64,000 nucleotides of DNA, taken from the NCBI RefSeq assembly GCF_003369915.1, contig NC_046676.1, positions 21,806,001 through 21,870,000 of the forward strand, read 5' to 3'. Source of the stretch: Drosophila miranda (taxonomy: Eukaryota; Arthropoda; Insecta; Diptera; Drosophilidae). Positions 26,501 through 37,569 of this stretch are shown one piece after another. Position 1 is the first letter of the stretch. Each line of letters starts with the position of its first letter. A program made the translations under genes and the position numbers. Under the pieces are notes generated by a model that searched no databases, was not told the origin of the DNA, and saw nothing but the letters and a program-made list of their open reading frames with translations.

Positions 26501-29500
26501 CGTGTGGCATTGTAGCACTGGCCAAACGCAAACACACATACACACAAACATACTTGTATGTATATGCAGCACATAAAATGTAAATTCCTTTGAGTGCGTG
26601 TGTGTGTCTTTCTGTTGTTGGGCGATAAAGCCATAGATATAGCGTGGGTGCATGAGTGTGGATAATGGCTCGTCGCAAAGTCGAAACGCACACATACTCG
26701 TACATTTCCACACACAGCAAGCACACAGACCAAGCATTGAATGTCTGCACACGCCCCAAACACCCAAACACCCAAACACCCACGCACCCATACATGAGCG
26801 TCTCACATAATAAGGTGCGATTTGTCTCGCGCATAAAACGAAATTTCCTGCACACAAAACGAAAGAGATATAGAGACTGGCCCACAGGGAGAGTGAGAGA
26901 AGAGGGAGATTGGGACAGGGACAGGGACAGAGAGGAGAGCGGGGAATTGGTAGCTGTTGGCTTGGCCAACAATAGTCGGCAGTGCCAGAGAAGCAGCAGG
27001 AACAGGAGGAGCTGGAGAATGGGTAGTAGCTTCGATTGCTTTTGTTGCTTGTACATGACAGCACAAGCTCTGTGCGTGAGCGTTACTGTGTGTGTGTGCG
27101 TGTCTCACAGTATGAGTGCGACTGTGTGTGTGGGGGGTGCGTGAATGGTTATGTGTGTGTATGGGTAGGAGGACATCTTTGTAGGTTAAGGCTTATGTCA
27201 AAGCAGGAAAATGGGCGACAAAAGGCGTAAGACGAGGCAAACTCGTTTGCCATAATTATTGCTTTTGTTGGTAGCTACCGACCGTCCTTCCTACCCGTCG
27301 CCCTTCCGCACCCTTCAATACGAGGCATTATTATTTTAACCGGAAATGTGCGCATATGTGTATGCTGTATTGTTAGTGTGTGTGTGTCCGTGTAGGGGGA
27401 GTGCACGGATGGGTGTCCTGCGTACGTGTGCGAAATTTCGTGAACTGCATGAACTTTTCTGCGCTCGGCAAAAGGAAGCTCTTTCCTGCCGGCATCAACA
27501 TTTGGCAAATTTTTTACGACAATGTCAGAGCTCCTTGTCTCTCTCTCTCTCTTCTTGGGGCTCCCCTTAATTTTATGACAAATATTATGTTAAAGACCGA
27601 ATATGCGCTACACCATAAAAGTCAATCATTTTTCATTCCAGCCCTGAGACACCCCCGTAAGCCCCCAGTAAACCACCCTGTCTCTGCTTCCCATTCTCTT
27701 ATTCTCTGCTGTGCTCCGCACATCCCCTCCCTACCCTGTCCCCACCATCCCAGGCATCCTTCTCTCCTTTGTGTGTCCGCTGGGGACATTTAATTCGGTT
27801 TTTCTTTTTTTTGGCGGTCATTCGTTGTGATTTTTCTTGATATGCGATAGCGTTTTTTTTTTTTGCGACCGCTCTCTTTTTTATTGTCGCTCTCTCTCTC
27901 TCGCTCGCTCTCACCCGTTCTTTCTCTCTGTTTTTCTGTATTTTTCCCACCCACTGTCCAAGCTTTGTTGATATTTGGCGCGGCTTGCTTCAATTTATGT
28001 TCTATTTGCCTTTATTGTCTTTCTCTTTTTTTTTCCCCCCCCTTCCGCCGCCCCCGCTGCTATTGCTGTCGCTGCGGGGGGTGTGGAGCACATTTCTCTG
28101 TTCCGACTTTTCCGCTATTCTTTGCTTGCTTTTCATTTGGGTACTCTTTGAGAGGGTATTATGTGCTTTCCTAGACACTTACAACGCAGAGAACGAATCA
28201 TTTCATACACCATGCATTCTCTAGACTCCTAATAAACATCCATATCCAATTCCATAAATGCCATACATCGTACAGTTTCCATAGGAACTATACATCTGTC
28301 TCAACTTTCTTTTTTATATCTAGAGCTATCGGTTGTAAAACAATTTATTTGTCATTGAAGTGAATTTAATAAAAATAAATAACTAAGATTATTTCAATGA
28401 TATCCCATCTACACAACTAAGTCAAATTTGATAGAGTACGATGAAAAAAGTATTTATTCTTTTTTTAAAATGTAATTTCTATCAGATTCTACCATGATCT
28501 ATGTGATTTAGTATCTCCGCATATGATATGGCTGAGAAAAAAAAGATCTATCTGAAAGGGTATCTCAAGCATCGGCACCTAGCTTTTATTAGCGCTATAT
28601 ATTTCTGTTGGTAAGGACCTCGTACCCAGACAGTGGCTTTCTCTTCCGCACTCTTAATCGCACTCGTTTCCTTCCCCCGTCGATATCACCGTTTGACATT
28701 TTTTTTGAGTGGCCGCCTAATGAGTTTAATGCTTTGTTATCATCGCTGTAATCGGCTTATGTAATATGACAGGATAATTGAATCCATCCGCGAATTATGG
28801 CAAGCTGCATGTACGAGCATGTACATACATTTAGAACGCACACATCGAACTGCTGTCGCATACAATTTACAATTGCAAATTACCTTCGGCTACCCTGCAC
28901 CACCTACTCTACCATCGGGCTCCAGCCCAGCCAAAATTTGTGGCACGAGAGGGAAAGCACTTGGCACAAGCCTCCTCCACACATTGTCAATAAGGGAAAA
29001 CCACTTTCATTTTTTCCCCAGCAGCAGAGAAAGCGAATGAAACTTAACGGAAAAGAAAATTACATCATGCTCGTCTCAATGGGTCGACATAATATTATTT
29101 CCTCGGTCTCGGTCGAGGTCTTGGTCTTAGTCCGGGTGTGGTGATATAGAGCTAGGGCCAGGGCACCCACTGTGTCCCTGTTGGCACTCCTCCGGCCTCT
29201 GTCCTCCAGTCTGCATTTCACTTCCCTCCTTGTCTGGTAGTCAATTTTTTATTTATTTATTTTATGCCTACGCACATACACATACAGGACATGGGGGTAG
29301 AGGACAGGAGCTTGACAGGTGTCGCCGACTGAGTGGCTGCCTGACTGACTGAGGAGGAGGGCATGCGGCAGAAGCAGAGGCAGAGGCAGAGGATGAGGGC
29401 TGTGGGTGTGGTCCGGGAGTGGTAGCGGGCTGTGCTGTGGGGTCGAGGGTGAAAAATTGTAGCCTATTATTCTTTGTATTGTTTTATGTGGCATTTAGAC

Positions 29501-30403
29501 GCTTATTTTTGTTGTCTTTTAATAGACGAAAACGAAGACGCCGAGTGGAAAATAACAAAGGCAATACACACTCCTGGCCAGGTTCTAGTATTACCCATCT
29601 GGGCGGCAGGGAGGTCTGCGCTTGGGCTCCACTGCGAGTGTCTGCCGGGCGTTTTATCATCATCCAATCAGTAGATAAATAACACATAAAATGAGGTGCT
29701 TAATCGGGTTTGAAGTGATGAAAGTGAAACTGAGCCCTAAGTATGCGGTGGGATGTTTGTGTGTCCGTCCTGTCTGGGAAAAGACAGGCCTATGCGGATA
29801 TCTGTCGGCCTGTATGTGTCCCGCCGAAGGCGATGTCTTTGTCTCTGGAGTAAATCTCGAGTATCAACTGTGTATTTGAATATCATTTACAGCCAACCCA
29901 ACAGTGCTGTGTGTGCGTGCTGGTGTCACGGAACGTGTCCTCAAGGCGTGACAGCATAATTTCACTGTAAATTGCACGCGTAGAGAAGTAATTTGTCAAC
30001 ATTATTTGCATAAATTAAGTAGCCAATAAAACGGCTAGAACAGAACAGTTGATTGACGAAAGAGAAACACACAGAAACCAATTGAACAATCTAAGGTTAT
30101 GGTTTTTCCAAACACAATATACATTTAAAAAGAGCGCCAAAAGATATCGAAAATTTAATGTGGTATTTTTCGGTAGTTTTGTAAAACATTCGATAAATCG
30201 ATACTTGAACAAAAAAGCTCATCTGGATACCGTTTTGCCTGTAAATATAACCTGATTTTCCTTGAATTTTTTAAATAAATTTTCTCTTTTGAATTTTAAA
30301 TGTATTGAGCTAGTCCGCCGTCAAGCACATCGGCAGAAAATGATCTGGCAGCTCTATTTCACAAACAGTTCATACTCATTTACGTTTTTTTTGGGTTCAC
30401 CTT
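23561..30403. other. Microsatellite-rich intergenic DNA
   Basis: No gene is supported on either strand. It contains CTTTTG-type repeats near 23725-23780, GGCACT/GGCACG repeats at 24034-24071, CAG repeats near 24233-24250, GGAGGT repeats near 24300-24322, AGGCAGGAC repeats near 25864-25892 and AAACACCC repeats near 26757-26787. A G-rich tract lies at 26262-26287, with TG-rich tracts near 27085-27160 and 27375-27390. Coding-length frames around 25438-26118 and 26182-27144 are repeat-driven and overlap each other on both strands, so they are not called. Confidence 0.5.
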
Positions 30404-31122
30404 TTTTGTTTAAACCTTCTTTTAGTCAAAATGAAATAAATCGGAGTACTTAAAAGTAATTAATCTTTTAGAAAATTGATTCATCAAAAGGATAAAATTA
30501 TGTGGGCAGGGCTGAGTGATCTATATAGCTGGGAATATTCGACGGAAGATAATAAGCGAGTATTTATTGGTGAATAACCGGTTGACAACAATGATTACCG
30601 GCAACACTAATTCTCATACCCTAGGGAAAAGGATATTATAGAATTGAGTAAATGTTTGTCATCCCAGGCTCCGTAGGTATCTGGGTCGAGATAAATATAT
30701 ACAAGATACTAATCAAATACATGAATATGTCTAAAACATATCAATTTGAGAAAAGGTCTTAATAAATTGCGTTTGATCTACATATAAAATTAACGAAATA
30801 GGGTGCACAAAGGCCTATACACGCATCACGTCTTCAAATACCAGCAACATTGCGACTCTTTTTTTGTTGAACTTTTTCGTTTAACCCTGTTTTTACAATA
30901 AATACAATAAAAGCAAGGATTAAAAACTATCCAATCTTGTAGAAAACTGATTCATCAATCGTATAAAATTATGATGGCATAGCTAAATGTTTTATATAGC
31001 TAGTAATATTCAACGGAATATCAAAAACGAAGAATATGTATAATATAACTTGAATTTGTCAGTATATTTATGGTATATTTTGAAATATTTCTGTGGGACG
31101 ATATATTTTAACGATAAGTCCG

Positions 31123-31142
31123 CGGTCACACTGCTATCGATA
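31123..31142 (+). promoter_or_regulatory. Orphan Motif 1 + DRE promoter copy
   Basis: CGGTCACACTG (31123-31133) matches the fly core-promoter Motif 1, and TATCGATA (31135-31142) matches the DRE. Both sit at the end of a repeat unit, and no gene follows before the next unit. The same arrangement 1.27 kb downstream heads a real gene, so this looks like a duplicated or decayed promoter. Confidence 0.6.
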
Positions 31143-32396
31143 GTTCTCCACCTCTAGTTCAAAAAACATCGCTGACATTTAATATTAATTTAATTTTCAA
31201 TTTCAATTTTCAATAAATCCAATAAATGCAAGTATTTCGATTAGGCCAATCATGTATAGAATTGATTCATCAATCGTACAAAATTGAGTGGGCATGGCTA
31301 AATGTTCTATATAGATAGTATTATTCAACGGAACAAAGAATATGAGGAATTTTGAATCGAATTTGAGTTCGCCGCAGTTCGCCGCAGTTCGCCCCAGTTC
31401 GCTTTAGCAACAATGAGTCCCATTCCATACACAAAAGTTGCGGCAACATTTACTTGAAACCCGTTTTTTGGTCAAAATAAAATACATAAAGGTAGTTAAA
31501 AGAAGCAATCTTGTAGAAAATGCATTTATCTATGGGATAAAGCTAAGTGGGCAAATCTATATAGCTTGAAATATAGGCAATACCCGATTCGCCGCAGTTT
31601 CGCTATTGCAACAATGAGTCTCATTCCATACACAAACATGTTGCTAATTCCATGCACACATACCCTGGGGGAAATAGATGTTATAGAATTTTGAATACGT
31701 TTGTCTTCCAAGGCTCCGTAGGTATCAGGATCGCCATAAATATATACAAGATACTAATAATGTACTTGAATATGTCTAAAGAATATCAATTTGAGAAAAG
31801 GTCTTTATAAATCACGTTTCATCTTCATATAAAATTAACAAAATAGGGTATAGACAGGCTACACGCTAAATAGTGACTCTTTTTTGGTTGGACTTTTTCG
31901 TTTAAACCTTTTTTTACAATAAATACAATAAAAGCAAAGATTAAAAACAATCCAATCTTGTAGAAAATTTATTCATTAATGGGATAAAACTATGTGGGCA
32001 TTACTGAAAGATTTAGTTTGCCAGCATTATTTAATGGAATATTAAAATTCAGCAATATGAACGAATTTCCTTTTTCGTTTGTTTTGATTGACCTATTTCG
32101 CTACTTGTTTTTTGTTTGACTTATTTCGGTAAAACCTCTTTTTACGCAAAATGCAATAAAAGCAAGTATTTAGAATAAGCCAGTTAAGTAGAAAATTGAT
32201 TCATTAATCGTATAAAACTACGTGGGCGTTGCTGAAAGTTCTATCTAGCGAGTAATATTTGACGGAAGATCAAATACGAGGAATATGTAAAATAAAACTT
32301 GAATTTGTCAGTATATTTTCGGTATATGTTTTAAATGAGACGGTATGTTTCGGTATATTTCTGAGGGTCAGACCGTATATTTGATCGATACGTCCG

Positions 32397-32407
32397 CGGT
32401 CACACTG
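32397..32407 (+). promoter_or_regulatory. Motif 1 core promoter of SLC35F5-like gene
   Basis: CGGTCACACTG, preceded by TTGATCGATACGTCCG, lies about 1 kb upstream of the start codon of the SLC35F5-like gene. Transcription probably starts here, with a noncoding first exon spliced to the acceptor at 33173-33174. Two GTGAGC donor candidates sit 13 bp apart at 32492 and 32505. Motif 1 and DRE typify TATA-less housekeeping promoters. Confidence 0.55.
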
Positions 32408-33179
32408 TATATTGTTGTTGACGCAAAAACAATCGCGAACAGGAAAACAAAACGAAAAGCAGATAAAAAAATCTAGAAAACCGCCAAACAAGTGAGCCAA
32501 ACAAGTGAGCCAAACAACCAGCAACATTTGGGCATAAACAATCAATGCAATCGCCGTAGCAGTAGCAGGGAACATCAAGGTTTACCTGCAAAGCCCAACT
32601 GAATAGATGGTAAATGGAAAGAGCTGCAACTGCATAAATTAACCAAGCGTAACCACATCTGAAACTGGGTGACAAGTTATATATAATATCAATTGAACGA
32701 ACAATGGAAAAAACTTGTTGCTGTTCTGCCATATCGAAGACGTTCGCTTCGACCATTTATTGATTTTGTTTTTTCGTGTGTGAGATATTGTTATCATCCA
32801 GGGGGGTCCATTCCGTTGCCGCCCCCTCTGTTACCATACTCTATAATTTACTGCCAAAACAATTGAAGCCAATTGAGATCTGACTTCGAGTACTACAAAA
32901 AAATCCTCACTCTATTCATGACTTATCTATCCCAATTTATTTATATTATACCTATTTATTTGAATAACAAACCAATTATCTCGGCATTATAATTCAGACG
33001 CTAATTGAGTGATTGGCCTGTTAATCGAATTGCTCCTCCTTTGCGTTGATTGATTGCTCAAATGTGTTACCATTTAATTCACGCCTCGAACTACCACACC
33101 CACCAGCGCAGACAAAATCAATAAATGCAATTCCTTTGAGCCTGCCATTAACCTCCCGCCCATTTCCATTTCAGCTGCA

Positions 33180-33323
33180 ATGACCGCATCGCCTATCTAC
33201 ATTAAAGCCTAAATATAGAGACGCCTGGAGCGAACCACATTTGATAATTTTGAAACGAGGATAACAGCAGCCAGAAAGCGTCGCAAAATGACACTGAAAA
33301 GCTGGCGGCACAAGCGTAAATAG
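33180..33323 (+). other. Two upstream ORFs in SLC35F5-like 5' UTR
   Basis: uORF1 at 33180-33212 encodes MTASPIYIKA. uORF2 at 33288-33323 encodes MTLKSWRHKRK and has a good AAA-ATG context. Both lie in the leader after the splice acceptor at 33174 and before the main ATG at 33420. They could reduce initiation at the main start. Confidence 0.6.
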
Positions 33324-33419
33324 TTATTTGCATTTAGATAACCAATTGGAGACTATAAGCCGACAAACAGCAACATTCGTTTGCAAAGCCCTCGAAAAGA
33401 TAATTTATATATAGAAATC

Positions 33420-35069
33420 ATGCTGGGACGCACACAGAAGCTTATACTGGGCATAGCAATACTGATACTAGTCGATGTCGTATGGGTTTCCTCCAGTGAG
33501 CTCACCAAGGTACCTCACCCGGACAGATCTACAGATAAATGGACAGAGAAACCTAATTGATTCTAATTCGTTTATTTCGCAGTTTCTGTACAATGAGGCC
33601 AAGTTCGACAAGCCCTTCTTCTGCACATATTTCAAAACGTCAATGTTCAGTATCTACCTGCTTGTTATAGGAATTTTGGCGCCATGGAAAGAGTCGTGCG
33701 AGCGCCAAAATGGAACTTATGCAGTAAATAGTCATATTAATTTGTTTATTTCTCTACTAAATTCTGTTTCCTACAGATGATGGAGCAGAATGTCGATGAT
33801 GAGAACTACTACTCCAATCAGGCTGTTTTGGTGAGCCTAATACGAGCAAAACTTATAAAAAAAATATAAATAAATCTATCGTCTTCCGCAGGGAGATCCT
33901 ACCTATGTGCCGATCAGATCCGCACACCTGGCCTCAACAGTCAATGGCAGCGGTAACACCTTGTCCGGCACTGAGAGCGACGATTCCAGCGTGCGCAGTG
34001 TTCGCTTCAGCAAGATGGCAGAGGTCCGGGAAATGTCCGCCCATGAGGCCACCGATGCATTGTTGGCACGTCTATCCTATGCGGCCAGCTTGCGCATCAG
34101 GCGGCAAAAGACCCATCACAAGACAGCCAAGACGGCCTTGCTTTTCTGTCTGCTTTGGTTTGTGGCAAACTACTTCTTTCAGCTGGCCCTGGAAATGGAT
34201 GAGACTGCCATGATAACACTTGTCAGCTCTACGTCGTCGTTCTTTATCATCTGCCTGGCGGCCGTTTTCCCCTCGGCAACAGGTGACAAGCTGACCATCA
34301 CCAAGCTGATTGCTGTCGGCATGAACATTGCAGGAGTTGTGGCCATAACAATGAACGATCTGCACGACACAAAGATGACAAGGGGTGTCCTCTTGGCCCT
34401 GTTCAGCGCCTTCTTTTACGCGTCGTACCTGGTGTTTGTCAAACGAAAAAGTGATACTGAGGAAAAGGTCGATATACCTTTGTTTTTCGGTAAGCCACGG
34501 CATTCAAATGAACTCTGTTATCTCCTGCTTAACTGGTATCTTTCTTGTAGGGTTCGTTGGCCTCTGGAATCTCATGCTTTTGTGGCCGATTTTCTTCATT
34601 TTGCATTTCACCAAGATCGAAACATTTGAAGTGCCTGATCAGGGGCAATTCGCGCTGCTGTTTCTGAACGGACTAATAGGAACCGTGCTCGCGGAGGCAT
34701 TATGGCTGTGGGGCTGCTTTCTCACCTCCTCGCTGATTGGCACATTGGCCATGTCGTTGCAGATTCCCTTGGCCATTGTATTTGATGTTCTGCTGAAGCA
34801 TAAGCCGTATTCTCACATGTTCTATATCGGTTCGATACCCATATTTCTGGCCCTGACACTTGTTGCGCTGCTGATGCGTAACGATGATGCTGATCCGCTT
34901 ACGAAACTGTTCAAAATTGTATATAGAAAACTCTGTCGTTGCCATAAGCCGAGCATTGTAAGGTGAGTCCTCCGATCAGTTTCTCAAAAGTAGCCAACTA
35001 AACTGGATTTCTTCTTACAGAGTCAATGACGATGAGCAGCAGGAATCGTTGATTAGCAACAGCGATTGA
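33420..35069 (+). CDS. SLC35F5-like transporter (EamA/DMT superfamily)
   Basis: Six coding exons, 33420-33509, 33583-33723, 33777-33830, 33892-34489, 34551-34962 and 35021-35069, join in frame to give 447 residues ending NDDEQQESLISNSD. All introns are short with GT..AG ends. The product is a polytopic membrane protein. The first membrane segment is near residues 8-25 (LILGIAILILVDVVWV), a polar cytosolic loop follows near residues 85-175, and about eight further hydrophobic helices follow it. Sequence and architecture match the solute carrier 35F5 family and, from memory, D. melanogaster CG8195. The substrate is not established for the family. It shares strand and promoter-repeat type with the cyclophilin gene 2.5 kb downstream. 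The start is the first ATG in the long frame of the second exon and is preceded by two short upstream ORFs. Confidence 0.92.
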
Positions 35070-35754
35070 AAGCGGCGGTGAATGAACGCTTTTTTGGAAA
35101 AATCGCTGTTCAAAACACATGAAATGTTGCTCATTATAATGCAATCTAAAACTTGGCTGTTCACGAGTTCGTTTCGAATCGTTCTTTAATCTATGGGGAC
35201 AACATGATGCACAACGTATTCCCCTATCTCACTATTCATTGTGTTTCCCTCGTTTGTGCATTTTCAGTTGGATATTATGTTGCGATTTTAGGTACAACTA
35301 TTTATTACTATCCTACAAGTGTATTCCCTGTAAATAGCTTTAGCTCTTACCTTTAGTGTTATTCTATGTGATAGTCCAGAACGTTTTGCTGAAACCCATC
35401 TATAATTTATTGTATTCAATTGATATTCCCACTGCGCTTGGCTGTATAGTTGTTGACTTCTCTGATCCAAAGCGTAATAACCTTAAATACACCTTAGTCT
35501 ACATTAAGCTTATAAAAACAGAAAACAAAAAAAATATGTGAAATTATGCCTATTATAAATATACATATATTCATAATATAATTCAGTTCAATAGTGTACA
35601 TTTTGTTAACATATACAAATTCCCCTAAATCAACACTATGCGCTTGGCTTGAACTGGCATCTTCTTTTTCCTGGAAGGAGCATTTTGTATCATTTGGTTC
35701 TGGGAATTTATTTGATGGATGGATTAAACAACGATATTTTGCTATTAGTTGTGT
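35070..35754. other. 3' UTR and short intergenic DNA after SLC35F5-like gene
   Basis: AT-rich sequence with no supported gene. It should contain the 3' UTR of the upstream gene. No perfect AATAAA is obvious in the first few hundred bases. Confidence 0.4.
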
Positions 35755-37564
35755 TCTTACCAAGAATTGGTAAAGAGATCAGGATTTATATACAAGAAAC
35801 CAATCAAATGCATTAATTACATTAATTAATTAATTAAATTTGAAACCAGCTTGGAAAAGAGCAGTATCTTTATATAATATTCACGAAATAGGGTATACAA
35901 ATGCCCATACTCTGGTTGACAAGAAATAAGGCTGCAAATACCAGCAACATTGAACATTTTTGTTGAAGCCGTGTTTTTGTAAAAACAAAAAACATGAAAG
36001 TACTTAAAAGTTGTTAATCCTGATTAAAATTGATTCAACAATCATATAAAATCATCGGGGCTAATCTTAGAGATCTATATAGCTGGGAATATTCGACGGA
36101 AGAAAGAATAACCAGGAATTAGTCGTCATAACCGGTTGACAACAATGAGTCCCATTCCATGCACACATACCCTGGGGGAAATGGATGTTATATAATTGTG
36201 AATATGTTTGTCATCCCAGGCAAAAACAATTTATTTTCAATATATTTTAATATTATTCAATATTATTTTCAATATTTCAACGATATTTTAAAGCTTATTG
36301 TCTTGCAGAGACCAAGAATAGGTATCAGGATCGAGACATATATACAAAACACTCATCATATACATGAATATGTCTAAAGAATATCAATTTGAGAAAAGGT
36401 CTTAATAAATTGCGTTTGATCTACATATAAAATTAACGAAATAGGGTGCACAAAGGCCTATACACGTATCATGCCTTCAAATATTGCGACTGTTTTTTTT
36501 GTTGAACTATTTTGCTTAAACCTTGTTTTAGTCAAAATACAATAAAAGCAAGGACTAAAAACTAACCAATTGTGTAGAAAATTTATTCATCAATGGGCTA
36601 AAATTATGTGGGCATGGCTAAATGTTCTATATAGTTAGTAATAATCCACGGAATATCAAAAACGAGGAATATGTAAAACAGAGCTTGAATTTGTCAGTAT
36701 ATTAACGGTATATTTTTGAAATGAGACGGTATATTTCGGTATATTTCTGAGGGCCGTACATTTGATCGACAATAAAAAATTCATATCATTTATTCGTTGA
36801 AAATTTTTGTTAAAACCGTCTTTTTGTCAAAACAAAAAACATGCAAGTACTTAAAAGTAGTTAATCCTGATTAAAATTGTTTTAGCAATCATATACAATT
36901 ATCTGGGCTAAACTGAGAGATTTATATAGCTGGGAATATTCGACGGAAGAAAGAATAACAAAGAATTAGTCGTCATAACCGGTTGACAACAATGAGTCCC
37001 ATTCCATGCACACATACCTTGGGGGTAATGGATGTTATATAATTGTGAATATGTTTGTCTTCCAAGGCTCCGTAGGTATCAGGATCGCCATAAATATACA
37101 CAAGATACTAATAATGTACTTGAATATGTCTAAAGAATATCAATTTGAGAAAAGGTCTTAATAAATTACGTTTGATCTTCATATAAAATTAACGAAATAG
37201 GGTGCACAGAGGCCTATACACGCATCATGTCTTTAAATACCAGGAACATTGCGACTGTTTTTTTTGTTGAACTATTTTGTTCAAACCTTGTTTTAGCCAA
37301 AATACAATAAAAGCAAGGGTTAAAAACTAACCAATTGTGTAGAATATTGATTCATCAATGGGCTAAAATTATGTGGGCACGGCTAAAAGTTCTATATGGC
37401 TAGTAATACTTGACGGAATATCAAAAACGAGGAATATGTAAAACAGAGCTTGAATTTGTCAGTATATTAACGGTATATTTTTTAAATGAGGCGGTATATT
37501 TCTGAGGGCCGTACATTTGATCGACAATAAAAAATTCATATCATTTATTCGTTGAAAATTTTTG
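35755..37564 (+). repeat. Right cluster of AT-rich repeat with a tandem duplication
   Basis: The same repeat family as at 30.4-32.4 kb, on the same strand. A unit beginning near 35967 (GTTTTTGT..AAAAACATG) and ending at 36809 is repeated from about 36810 to 37564. The ends (GGGCCGTACATTTGATCG through GAAAATTTTTG) are essentially identical, at 36750-36809 and 37505-37564, an offset of 755 bp. The first unit has an extra AT-rich segment near 36222-36308. The array ends five bases before the cyclophilin start codon. Confidence 0.8.
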
Positions 37565-37569
37565 GAACC

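Larger units (their letters stand above)
30410..32407 (+). repeat. Left cluster of AT-rich promoter-bearing repeat
   Basis: A diverged head-to-tail array. One module of about 150 bp recurs near 30410, 30880, 31190, 31465, 31895 and 32125. Its hallmarks are CAATAAAAGCAAG, then TTGTAGAAAATTGATTCAT, a GATAAAATTATGTGGGCAT stretch and TATATAGCTAGTAATATTC. A second module (CCGTAGGTATC..GATACTAAT..GAGAAAAGGTCTT) occurs at 30668-30860 and 31709-31870. A third module with repeated GGTATATTT steps ends in Motif 1 at 31060-31133 and 32310-32407. I recognise no terminal repeats or transposase. Style and size recall the SGM/ISY/DINE-1 group of obscura-lineage elements, but that is inference. Confidence 0.75.

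Noticed and set aside
26182..27064. Overlapping 195-201-codon minus-strand frames
   Set aside because: They come from CA/GT and AAACACCC repeats, giving Cys/Val/His-rich low-complexity products with no conserved features.
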